DNA of 64,000 nucleotides from Platanthera guangdongensis (taxonomy: Eukaryota; Streptophyta; Magnoliopsida; Asparagales; Orchidaceae). The notes under the pieces were generated by a model. That model was not told the origin of the DNA, searched no databases, and saw only the letters and a program-made list of their open reading frames with translations. The DNA is taken from contig CM077159.1 in assembly GCA_039583875.1 (NCBI GenBank), positions 1,510,812-1,574,811 on the forward strand, given 5' to 3'. Shown piece by piece: positions 54,640-64,000 of the stretch; positions within the stretch are counted from its first letter, which is position 1; each line of letters opens with the position of its first letter. A program made the translations under genes and the position numbers.

Positions 54640-56093
54640 ATGATCACACCCACTGAGATTATATCTGAGTTATCTGAGGAGTCTGAGAGTGAGGATGTCC
54701 CAAGTGTTATTTTGGATGAGTTACCATCTAAGGGATGGGTATTTTTGGACGATTCAGTGGTTGTACACCCGGATGAGTGTTCTTTGATGTCGTCACCATT
54801 GGGTGAAATTTTTACTGATTCGGATTTTATCCCGGGTTTGATTTTACCGACCCTTCCCCCTATTTATTTGCCTGTCTTAGATGACTTTTTAGGACGTGGA
54901 ACCAGTAAACCTAATCTGAGTTGTTGTGTCACGCCCACTTTATTAGCTCCTACTTTGACGTTGACTCAGTGTGTAGATATTATTATGTTGCGCACACTAG
55001 TATTTGGACTATTCACCGCACCTCATACTCATGACTATGTGTCACTTTTGGCAGCTCCTTTTCCTGCGTGTCCGTCTACGGTTCCGTCCCCTACTACAAA
55101 TGACTCTATTTCTTTTGTGACTGTGCCTCTAGATTTGGTGTCCCTTATACATACTTATATACCACACCCGATCGCACGCATTTACCCGCCGCCATTTGAT
55201 GACCCTCATTTCCCCATGTTAGCGACTATAGTTAGGTCTCTTGAGTTGTTTCGCTCGCATACCTTTGCATATTCGGGGGCATCCAACAATATTGGTTATG
55301 ATGCGCGGTTCTCCTTGGCATATATTCATGCCAAGCATGAAAATAATAAAATTGAAATTAAGACTGCGGTGTCGGAGCCCATAAAAATTACCTCTGATTA
55401 CAAGGCTCCCGTGCCACCTAACTTACCCACCTTATCCTCTGCTATTGGGTCAAGTCATGTAGCACATGGATTCTCTCCTCATGTATCTAGGCCATTAGTG
55501 ATTCATTTTAAGTTTTATTGCATGCACTTCTACTCCTTTTTGAGACTGTCTGATGCTAGATATAGTGATTTGGGTTTAGTCTGGTCAGTCCCCGAGCGGA
55601 TGCCTTCTGACTCCGTTAATAAATTAATATGTAGGAATGCTGACCCATCCGTGATTATGAAGAATGTCGGATTTTATGCTTTTACTTTAGATTTTTATAT
55701 AGCACATGGTTTTTCACTTTATTTCAAGTTTCCGGACTTTTTACTGTACGTCCCTGTTCCATTTGAGCGCTTTTCTCCGTCGTCTCTTCCTACCACTAAA
55801 TATTCTCTTGGGATGGGGAGTGTTAGTACTGTCGTGTCTATTTTCCATGTTGACTCCTTAGTTCTTGAACCGGTCGGTAAGATTTTGGTTTATCTTCTTT
55901 TCCTTTACTCCCTTTCGAGTTTTCTCGAAAGTCTTGTTGTTTGTGTGCCAGACAGGTTCTCAGTGCTATGGGATGTTCATGTTACGAAGACACGAATTGC
56001 GGGGCCATATTTGCCCAATGTTGCTGCTGCTTTTGACGGTTCCCCCCTCACGGGCCACTCATCGGTGATGAGTGATTTTGAGCGGGGGAGGAT
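54640..56093 (+). CDS. Unknown long ORF of the non-autonomous element
   Basis: ATG at 54640, five bases after the gag stop and in another frame. Open for over 480 codons up to the LTR and then into it (stop at 56361). The start is acidic (SELSEESESEDVP), the middle is rich in Pro/Leu/Thr, and the end has aromatic and hydrophobic runs including KILVYLLFLYSLSSFLESL, which could span a membrane. The last residues before the LTR ([16 protein letters not shown]) faintly recall the acidic tail of gypsy polyproteins. No RT YxDD, integrase or protease motif. I do not recognise it. It may be a captured sequence or a decayed pol tail. Confidence 0.5.
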
Positions 56094-57428
56094 TGATGGC
56101 GATGATGCTGATGCGGCCGTGGATCTACGACATCGAGAGTTCGTGTATTGGGACGGTCATTGCCGCAAGCTCGAATATGGGAGTATACCACGATGTTTCT
56201 TCGCCAACGCCGCCACCGCTACATGTTTTGCTCGACGTCCGCCGCCGCCAATAAATAAAATATATAATTATAAATTACATAATTATAATTATATAATTTA
56301 TCAATTTTTATTTTTAAGCAATTCTATTTTAAAAGTACTTTATTTCATGCATTTTATTTAGTTAGTGAATTATTTAATTTCATGTATTGTATTTTCATTC
56401 CATGTATTATGATGGGTGCATATAACCATCATAATTTCTTTTTGAATATTAAATTTTGAATGGATGATGATTGAGTGGTGTAGGCTATATATAGACATGG
56501 TTATGAAGGAATAATTAGAGAATGAAAGAAAGAAATCCTAAGAATTCAAATTTTGAATTTTTCCCCTCCTTTCTGCTTCCTCTTTGAGAAATTTTCCCCC
56601 CTTTCTCTTCTCTCTTGGCCGTCTGCCTTCTATCTCTCTGAATTTTAGTGGCTCGGCCACCTTCCCCCTCCCCTCCTCCTCCTCCTCCCTCTCCAAGGGT
56701 TTGTCAAAAGGAGAAAACGACGAGCATCTTCATCGTCCGGTGCGGATCCGAGGATTTCTGCGTGGAAAAAGAGAATATACCACTGTCAACGTGTGTTCCT
56801 CCACTCATCTCTGTGGAAGGTTTTCTTGGGATTTGGGTAACGATTCCTACACCTCTTTGTGTGATTTCTTCTAACTTATTTTGTGAGGTTTTGGTGGAAT
56901 TAGAAGGCTATTTTTTAGTACGGATTTATATTGAAATTAGCGCTTAATAAAATCTGAATTTTCAAGCATATATTTCCCGAATATTTTTCGTATAACTTGG
57001 AGCGGGTAGATGTCATGAGCACTTGAATAAATCGGATTCATCACCTTTGATTTCCCCTTGCATTCAAGTGATTTGGTAAACCCTCATTTTAATTAATTTG
57101 AGATTGAAATTAGGACTTCATTTTAATCACTAATTTAGCCTGGAACTTTCTTTATTGGAATTGTGAATTGCTTGCGCATAATCTAATTTGAATGGCTAAC
57201 TGTCCGGATCGTGTGGGTCCTTTTCTCTTGAGCGAACATTGGCCTATAGACCTTCTTCAATCTATAAAAGTGGTTGTGTCCCTTTGCGTTGACGGTTGTG
57301 GAATTGGTGCCTTTTAATTCTTGAGTATTTGATAGTACTAAGTAGAGAAACCATGCGCTAGATATTTAATTAAATTGTCGAACAGAAGAACGCGTAGTTT
57401 AATCTGTCGAAACCTTGGGCCTGCATCA
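56094..57428 (+). repeat. Non-autonomous gypsy-like 3' LTR
   Basis: 1335 bp copy of 52056-53392, preceded by the purine tract GCGGGGGAGGAT and followed by TSD CACAT (57429-57433). Confidence 0.92.
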
Positions 57429-57433
57429 CACAT

Positions 57434-57559
57434 CCAACTTATCCTTCGTCATCGAAGAAGGGACTCCGATGCGTGATATAAATCCTTCGGACAAGAAGGA
57501 CTGTGAAGCTCCCGTATCGAAGAGTGCTCTTGCCGGATTTTCACAAATCAAAACAAATC
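57434..57559 (-). pseudogene. G-B protease active site
   Basis: Sense frame reads FVLICENPARALFDTGASQS, with the aspartic-protease triad DTG, then FISRIGVP. It continues at 52050 across the inserted element. Upstream it joins gag only across the 76-nt putative intron. Confidence 0.85.
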
Positions 57560-57635
57560 CTAAATAAGCAGTGGTAAGGTAACATGTGCATAACAAGTAT
57601 TTCAAGAAATTAACTTGTTATAAATAAAACTGTAC
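57560..57635 (-). other. Putative gag-protease intron of G-B (76 nt)
   Basis: Minus strand, from GGTGACAG|GTACAG to CTTATTTAG|GATTTG. AT-rich, contains in-frame stops. Removal joins the conserved DVVTG of gag to GFVLI of protease, splitting one Gly codon. G-A has a candidate intron at exactly the same codon. Confidence 0.6.
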
Positions 57636-58854
57636 CTGTCACCACATCCGCCTGTTTGATGGCCTCCTGTTGGCCAAGATTGTATACCCTCGGTTGGGCC
57701 GGAGCATAATGCGATGCAGTTGACTCCACCGCCTTGCCCTTATATTCATAAGTTGCTCTCGGCTTCCTTTCGGACTTTGGACGTCCGCTCCAACAGTCAC
57801 GGGCAAAGTGTCCCGGCTTCCCACAAGTAAAACATGCACCCCGGGTCCGACACGTAGTCGCCCTAGAAGCACCAGATGGAGTTGGACCCGAAGTCCTATG
57901 CTTCTTGAAGAATCTTTGATAGCCGGACTTTGAAGTAGTCGGCACTTTGAACCCAGACTTCTTATCACCGACGCTTTTCTTTGCTTGTATATTCTTCATG
58001 TCCTTCTCCAAGGACCGGGCCGTGTTGACCAAGGTCAAGAAACCCTACGTCATCGGCCCCGAGATTAGTAACCTCAACTCATCTCTCAACCCTTCGTAGA
58101 ATCGATTCGTCTTGCGCTCCTCATCCGTAATGGTGGAGCTAGCAAATCGACTCAAACGAGTAAACTCGTGGAGATATTCATCCACGCTATTGTCCCGTTG
58201 AACCAACTTCAGGAACTCGTTCTCCAACGCTATCCTCTGCACCGAAGGGAGGTATCTAGCCAAGAATAGTCTCGAGAACTCCTCTATCGAGACATCAACA
58301 AGTTGCCTACCTCTCAATCGATGCATCTCCAATCCTTCCCACCACAATCTCGCTTCACCATCCAGAAGGAACGTAGCAATGGTGGTCATTTGCCACTCCT
58401 CCGTCTCTGTTGCTGTCATGACTCTCTTCACACTGGAGAGCCGGTTGTCAGCTTGAGATGGGGTTCCTAACCCCGAGAATACCGGAGGATTAAAGCTCAT
58501 GACATGTTTGAGCTGTCTCTCGGTTGCCCTCCTTGGCACCAACAGCTCCACTACTACCTGCTCCACTCGCCTCGGCTAAACCGCTAGAAGAGGTACCTAC
58601 TCCATCGCAGGAGCGGGCGGCTGCATTTGCCTTGCAGGCTGTGCATTCATCATGGCCAACACTGCTTCGGCCACCAATCGTATGGTCTCAGCCGATGGAG
58701 GTGTTGCAGGAGCAACATCTGGTGCACTCCTAGCCTCAGAAACTCGACATTCTAACGGCAAGCACCACTTCTGGTCACCTATAGTGGTACAAAATACCAT
58801 TAAGCGACCAAACAAAATTGCAAAAGCAATTATAGGAACACGCAGTTTCCTCAA
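57636..58854 (-). pseudogene. G-B gag
   Basis: One frame with about three point stops (near 58045, 58580 and 58594). Core motifs SFNPPVFSGLGTPSQADN, FLLDGEARLWWEGLE, IEEFSRLFLARYLPS, FLKLVQRDNSVDEYLHEF; a knuckle CFTCGKPGHFARDC; and the conserved C-terminus RVYNLGQQEA then DVVTG at the intron donor. It closely matches the G1 gag at 29597. The start codon is not clear. Confidence 0.85.
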
Positions 58855-58985
58855 ACACGTGTATTTTCATTCCTAAGTGGACATTCATGGGTTCTTTTAC
58901 TGTTATAACGATGACGCACACACATTTGCTCACCACCCCTTAAAAAGAATTCGTCCACGAATTCAACTTAAGCCCGACCAAAACC
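58855..58985 (-). other. G-B leader
   Basis: Untranslated leader, sense ACTACTGGTTTTGGTCGGGC onward. Same as the distal G1 leader at 29376. Confidence 0.65.
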
Positions 58986-58990
58986 AGTAG

Positions 58991-59000
58991 TCTGATACCA
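58991..59000 (-). other. G-B primer binding site
   Basis: Sense TGGTATCAGA, three bases inside the 5' LTR; tRNA-iMet type. Confidence 0.85.
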
Positions 59001-59003
59001 AAT

Positions 59004-61149
59004 TGTAACACCCCCGATCTGTCGCATAGCATATAGCAGTAGGTCCGGTCGGGGCCCGACACCATATACCACAGACAGACCGGGTGGTTACTCAATGGAA
59101 ACCATCCAACTAATCCAACGCCCTACACAGAGCATTCTAGCAGAAGCAATTTTGTAAGTTGCAATTGAAGAACCCAGCACAAAGAGCACGAATGTCCACT
59201 AAACACCAAATAGGAATGTAGTACATACACAAGTACTGGCCTTAAGGTCTTCCAAATGGTTTACTTCATATTACATGTTTACAAACCATGGTACGCAAGT
59301 CGGTCATACATGAACAAAAGCAAGTAAACACTTCAATTAGGCCTTCAAGGTCCGGATTCGCCATTTGAGCTTTAGCCCACTATTGATCGCTTGGTCCAGC
59401 AGCACGGTGGCAAACAGAAGCGACGGTCAGCAATGCTGACCAAATTATAACGATCCCGCCCCCAACTCGGGGCGGCGATGCTCCTTCCATGCACTTATTA
59501 GCATAACCAAGCAGTGTATAAATATTCATTTCATCACAGGCATAGGCTCACACGGCCACACACCCCGTGCACTTTGGGCACATTCTCGGTGAACACAGTC
59601 AAAGTCTGCCGACTCACCACCGTCCCTTTGGACGGCCAAACAATGAGCAATTTGTCTTCCCGGCATGGGTCTCGGTAATTTAAAACATAGACCGCCGAAG
59701 ACCCTCATCTATGACAACGACTCTAATCCGAACGACATATAACAGGTACGGTTCCATCTAACCCGTGCTCACATCGCAACGTTAATTAAAAACATATGCG
59801 CAGGTCAAACTTCTCCCGAGTCCCATTTCTGTCACACATTTCACATAACCCGGTTATGTTCAAGTTGGCTCTCAGGCCTCCAAGTTGGCAAGATCACGCA
59901 TCTGCCTAGTTTTCCAGGTGCACATTTGGGTTAATCCCCAAGGCTCCCTGTTGCAATCTACCACGTAGAAAACCCGAAAACAAAGATTCGCATGGAGTAT
60001 TCTCCGGCATTTATACAATGCTACATCACCGATCTAGACCAACATGTCCGGGTAGGCTTCACACATCATGCATATGGTCGTTCTCATTTACGGACTCTAC
60101 ACAACGTGTACTATTCATGTCTACCCGAAGGAACACCTCCAACTCACCGCAAACTCACGAGAGCGTGCTTCCTATACAAAGAAGGAGAGCTTCACATGCT
60201 TAAGTAGAGAATCATTACCCTAGCGTTCTTCCTTGGTGCCATGGCAAAGTAAGCGGATGAAAAGCACGGCACTCTCTTTGCCTCTGTAGATCCGAAGTCG
60301 GCTTGCGATTTGGAGCTTCGAAGCTCCTCCAATGGCCGGATCTAGCCTCTTCTTCCTCCTTTGCTCTCCTCTCTCTCTTGACTTAGAAAGAGAACCACTC
60401 AAAAGAAATGAGGGTTTCAAAGGCCCAATCCCGGCTATATCCCAGTAGGAACAACCTCCAAACGTCGGATCCCAAAATAAGGAAACGAACGGCCACGATC
60501 CAGATCTAAAATCCAGAATCTGGGCCGAACACGGCCTGTGACACACCCGTGTCCAGGGTCATGTCCCTCATTCGCCGTCAAAATCAACGCGTCTGGAAAA
60601 TCACACGGGTATCCAACACGCCCGTGTTCGACCTGACACGCTCGTGTTCCAACTGACACGGCCGTGTGGCTAGCCGTGTACCCCCATCGACACAGCCACG
60701 AAAACAACCCGAGACTCACACGGGTCTTGGACGCGCCCGTGTCCTATTTGACATGCCCGTGTCAAACCCAAACAAGCCTGGGCTCCAGGCCGTGTTCACG
60801 GTCTCGACACTTCATCGAGCGAAGTTCATCGACCGCATAACACGGCCTCGGACATGCCCGTGTCCTAGGCCGTGTGCCTTGTCTCGACACATCATCGAGC
60901 GAAAATGTCGACACCCCGGGTTGATCGTCGACACGGGTTCGACACGCCCTGAGACATGCCCATGTCTCAGGCCGCGTGCCCCGTCTCGACACATCGTCGA
61001 GTGCAAAATGTCGACTTCGCGGCCAAATTGTCAACTCAAGCCTTACACGTCCTGAGACACGCCCATGTCCTAGGCCGTATACCTCCTGCCAAATTCCAGA
61101 TTTGGCCCAAAATGTCTCACGTCGCTCTTTTGAGTTTCAGGGAGTTACA
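59004..61149 (-). repeat. G-B 5' LTR
   Basis: 2146 bp, plus-strand ends TGTAACACCCCC and GGGAGTTACA. U3 (60500-61110) is dense in GACACG/CGTGTC pairs and CGTCGACAC blocks. The rest is shared with the 3' LTR, including the GTCAGCAATGCTGACC hairpin near 59426. No gene. Confidence 0.9.
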
Positions 61150-61154
61150 CTGTA
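61150..61154. repeat. G-B target-site duplication, right (CTGTA)
   Basis: One transition from CCGTA at 46827-46831. Confidence 0.8.
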
Positions 61155-62091
61155 AACTCAAAGTGTCCATATCTCGTACCAAATGCAGTCTTGGGTATGT
61201 CCTCATCCCGAATTCGCAACTAATAATAGCCTGACTTCAAGTCCAATTTTGAATACACCACCGACCCCACCAACTGGTCGAACAAGTCGTCTATCTGAGG
61301 AATCAGATACTTATTCTTGACGGTCAGTTTATTTAACTCTTGGTAGTCTATGCATAGCCGCATACTACCGTCTTTCTTCTTTACAAAAAACACCTGCGCG
61401 CTCCACGGCGAAGAACTGGGTCTGATATACTGTTGCTCCAACAGCTCCTGCAACTGTACTTTGAGTTCAGCCAACTCCTTTGGTGCCATCCTAAATGGAG
61501 GACGTGACACTGGCCTAGCCTTCGGCACTAACTCGATCGAGAAGTCGATTTCCTGCCGAGGAGACGCTTCAGGAAGTTCATCCGGAAACACATCCTTGAA
61601 CTCTGCCACTACGGGCACTTCCTCAATAGCCAACTGGGAGAGGCGAACCTCCAATAATGCTACCAGCGCTACACCACCCCGGTTACCCGCCCGCATTAGC
61701 TGCATGGCCAAAATCAGGGAATAAGCCACTCCACAAAGGCCCTCAAATTTGACTTCCGCCTGCCCCTTGCTCCTTAGGGTCACTACCTTGGATAGGCAAT
61801 CAATACTGACACGCTGCTCTGCAAGCCAGTCCATGCCCAAAATCACATCAAACTCAACCAATGGTAAAACCGCTGCTACCAATATGAAGTCAACTCTGTC
61901 CAGCTCCCAACAAATGCGCCCTTTGGCCCCGATGGTCACGGATGACCCATTGGGCATGCACACTTTCAGCTTCGCGTCCGGCAAAAATGTCTCAACTCCT
62001 ATTCTTCGGATGAATCTCTCCGCAAGAATGGAATGCGACGCTCCCCTATCGAACAGTACCCCAGCGGGGTATCCGGAAACTAATATGAATC
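61155..62091 (-). pseudogene. G-A protease and RT N-terminal part
   Basis: Protease active site reads [15 protein letters not shown], so DTG has become [22 protein letters not shown], then RT start [54 protein letters not shown] followed by TAG at 61220-61222 (Gln in G-B). The frame continues at 46826 across G-B. Confidence 0.87.
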
Positions 62092-62162
62092 CTATAACAT
62101 AGACATCACACATAAAGGTCTAAAAGTATGAAGCACAAAGTTAAACTTAAATTTCATCATAC
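62092..62162 (-). other. Putative gag-protease intron of G-A (71 nt)
   Basis: Minus strand, from GTGACAG|GTATGATG to ATGTTATAG|GATTCA. Same codon position and same conserved flanks as in G-B, but 71 nt against 76 nt. AT-rich. Confidence 0.6.
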
Positions 62163-62373
62163 CTGTCACCACATCGGTTTGGTGGATCGCTTCCTGCTGT
62201 CCAAGGTTGTAGGCCCTTGGTTGCACCAGTTGGAACCGAGAAGCACTAGATTCCCCCATCTTCCCTTTCTCTGTGGCACTGGGGCCGGAGCGCATAGTCT
62301 ACTCCTGCCTTGCCTCTTGCTCCCCTCCTCCTTGAGGACAAACATGAGCGATGTGCCCCACCTTACCGCAGTT
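62163..62373 (-). pseudogene. G-A gag C-terminus
   Basis: Second half of a zinc knuckle (CGKVGHIAHVC), a stop at about 62296-62298, then RAYNLGQQEAIHQTDVVTG, the same gag tail as in G-B. Cut at 62373 by the next LTR, so the start of gag is outside the window. Confidence 0.8.
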
Positions 62374-63956
62374 TGTTGGATCCCTAGTTGATTTGGGCTA
62401 GGTTCACTAGCTTAGGATGTGACCCATCATGTATAGCCAGTGTCAAGTTTGTGTCCTAGAGTCTAGGCCATGTCCTTAGGATCTATTTCAGATGGACCAG
62501 CTATCAACAAGACCTTCAGAGACTTCAGACTTAGAGGTTTTCAAGGCTAAGTAAAGTGAGTTCGACGTTCGTCGAACTCAGCTCGACGAAAGGTGTTCTG
62601 CGCTCGACGATCGTGAGACATTTCTTGGTGCTGAGCTCGACGATCTTAGTTCTCTGTTCGATGAATTGTTGAGGTTCTACATCAAGCCAAAGTCAGGAAA
62701 ACTTCAGAATTTTTCTAAGTCCAGCTTCAAGCTTTGGTCGATGAATTAGATTCTGAGCTCGACAGACTTGGACCTCAAGTTCTCAACTTCTAAGGTCGAC
62801 AAAGTCAGCTTCTCAGGTCGACGAATGCAGTTCTCTACTCAACGAATTCTGAATTCAGAGGATTTGTGTCGACACTTAGGGCATGTGTCGACACCAGACA
62901 ATTTATGTCGATATCAGAAGATTTGTGTCGACACCAGGATATCAGTCAACACCAATTTATGTCGACACCAGAAGATTTGAGTCGACACCAAGATCAATCA
63001 GTCGACACCAGCTTATTTCGACACTGAATATCAGCAGATGCAGAATATTTGGCTAAGTCCACAATCTTTCTTCGCTCGATGAATTTGGATCTTAGTTCGA
63101 CAAATACTGTCTGATAGTGATAATTATCTGCTCGATTATTTTGGTTCTCAGCTCGACGAATGTAGATTGTCTGTTCGAAGAAGGTTGTAGCAGCATTGAC
63201 TTGAAGACTATTTCTTTTATCTGGTCGACGAACTCCTCAACTCAGCTCGACGAACTCAAACTCAGCTCGACGAATTGCATTCTTGTTCGACGAATCCAGA
63301 TTAGGACTTCTTCAGTTTTCCCGTCACGTTTCTTGGCGATGATTCCGGAGTTATTAATGCCAGATCTTCTCGGAATGTTACCGTTAGAACGCGCAATTAA
63401 TCATGGATTATCTCATGCCTTTTTTCCATGGGACAGTTGGGGAAATCATTGATTGCCGCTTCCTTCCAAGGCCGACTGCAATTACTGCTCAACATTCGAA
63501 TTTCGAATGTTCTCAGTCAGTCAAAAAAAGATATAGAAAAGAAAAGAAAGGATGAAGTACTACCAGTGATACGGTCAGACAGTCACACACTGCAAGCAAT
63601 ACAGACAATCAGACAGACACTCAGATTGCACAAAAGAACAACCATATAGAAATCAAAAGTTATACTGCAATCAGCCTCAACCAGAGAACATCTTCAAGAA
63701 TAAGAAGAAGAACAACCAATCACTATCAAGAGTCTTCTTCTTTCAATTCTCAGGACAACTTTAAAGGACAACAATTTCAATCTGTCAAAGAAGTCCCTGA
63801 AGCAACTCTGGTCCAGGCACTCTAGGTCATTGAAGACCTATCACCCTGAAGCAGTGCTCCAACATTCCTGATACATTCAAGATCTCAGGGGGAGCAACAC
63901 CTGCTAACATCAATCCATAGTCTTCTCAGTTGCTTTGAGAAAGAGAAGACACCATT
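62374..63956 (+). repeat. Sirevirus-like LTR (or element start) inserted in G-A gag
   Basis: Starts TGTTGGATCCC, like the Sirevirus LTR start TGTTGGGTAC, with candidate TSD CAGTT at 62369-62373. Carries CTCGACGA/TCGACGAAT units (62560-62830, 63070-63300) around a block of GTGTCGACACCA palindromes (62865-63020). Downstream (63300-63950) has no ORF of note. The 3' end is not seen because another LTR begins at 63957. Assigning it to a Sirevirus is an inference. Confidence 0.55.
62555..63300. repeat. TCGACGAA and GTGTCGACAC arrays in the right-edge LTR
   Basis: About ten CTCGACGA-type units flanking about six exact or near GTGTCGACAC units, spaced 15-40 bp. Confidence 0.8.
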
Positions 63957-64000
63957 TGTTGAAATTTATGAAGTGGAAGTGGGTGACGGGACAGGCCGAG
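63957..64000 (+). repeat. Start of another copia LTR at the window edge
   Basis: TGTTGAAATTTATGAAGTGG resembles the first bases of the LTR at 38493 (TGTTGAATTCTGTGAAGTGA), including GTGGGTGA soon after. Only 44 bp are visible. Confidence 0.5.

Larger units (their letters stand above)
52056..57428 (+). mobile_element. Non-autonomous gypsy-like element with unknown ORF
   Basis: 5373 bp, TSD CACAT, LTRs 52056-53392 and 56094-57428 about 97-98 percent alike by eye. Termini TGATGGCGA and GCCTGCATCA. The interior has a primer site, a broken gag and one long ORF of unknown kind; no protease, RT, RNase H or integrase motif was found. Needs another element's enzymes. Confidence 0.88.
46832..61149 (-). 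mobile_element. Gypsy element G-B (chromovirus, same family as G1)
   Basis: Minus-strand element inserted in the G-A RT. 5' LTR 61149-59004, primer site 59000-58991, leader, gag to 57636, probable intron 57635-57560, protease 57559-57429, an inserted non-autonomous element, rest of protease, RT, RNase H, integrase and chromodomain 52050-48760, purine tract, 3' LTR 48738-46832. Several stops (51343, 49495, near 49315 and in gag) break it. Confidence 0.9.
30895..62373 (-). mobile_element. Gypsy element G-A (chromovirus, Tekay/Del-like), much nested
   Basis: Minus-strand element. 3' LTR 30895-38265 (minus a 4.75-kb insertion), chromodomain 38330-38487, integrase/RNase H/RT 44552-46826, RT start/protease/gag 61155-62368. 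It is split by the copia element at 38493, by G-B at 46832, and by another LTR at 62374. Its 5' LTR lies outside the window. Removing the insertions restores one pol reading frame apart from point stops. The protease reads DRG instead of DTG. At least three stops break pol. Confidence 0.85.

Overview
This window is intergenic plant DNA made almost entirely of nested LTR retrotransposons. I see no conventional host gene. The evidence for a plant is: tRNA-iMet-type primer sites (TGGTATCAGA), a Sirevirus with a long 3' ORF, Tat-lineage and chromodomain-bearing (Tekay/Del-like) Ty3/gypsy elements, and 5S-rRNA-bearing Cassandra-like LTRs. It looks like a large-genome angiosperm. The species cannot be named from the sequence.

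Layout, outermost to innermost. (0) 1-1210 is an old Ty1/copia remnant. (1) A plus-strand gypsy element, G1, enters at 1211. Its 5' LTR is split (1211-1255 and 26586-28759), its leader is rearranged, and its gag stops at 30125. (2) A minus-strand Sirevirus (1256-26580, TSD CGGGC) lies inside the G1 LTR. (3) A minus-strand Tat-lineage gypsy element (9696-21757, TSD TTTAA) lies inside the Sirevirus integrase. (4) 5S-derived Cassandra-like units (30126-30894) end the G1 gag. (5) A minus-strand gypsy element, G-A, runs from 30895 beyond the right edge. It carries a 4.75-kb probable solo LTR (32222-36974), a non-autonomous copia element (38493-44546, TSD GGACT), a related minus-strand gypsy G-B (46832-61149, TSD CCGTA/CTGTA) and a Sirevirus-like LTR (from 62374). 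(6) G-B itself holds a non-autonomous gypsy-like element (52056-57428, TSD CACAT). (7) One further LTR starts at 63957.

How the parts work. Sirevirus, Tat, G-A and G-B have recognisable gag, protease, RT/RNase H and integrase modules, all broken by stops or frameshifts. The Sirevirus also has a long env-position ORF that looks nuclear rather than membrane-bound. The Tat element carries two antisense genes, each with its own TATA box and predicted short introns, and a 145-bp tandem repeat. The copia element at 38493 has almost identical LTRs, but it lacks protease and RT and its integrase has lost all three catalytic acids, so it must have moved in trans.

Most notable signals: (a) dense arrays of the 10-bp palindrome GTGTCGACAC in U3 regions of both copia and gypsy LTRs; (b) the spliced antisense gene pair in the Tat element; (c) an apparent 71-76-nt intron at the gag-protease junction of both chromoviruses; (d) the catalytically dead but recently mobilised copia element; (e) a 500-bp foldback of two 5S-promoter units. 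All calls are from reading the sequence; no database search was possible.
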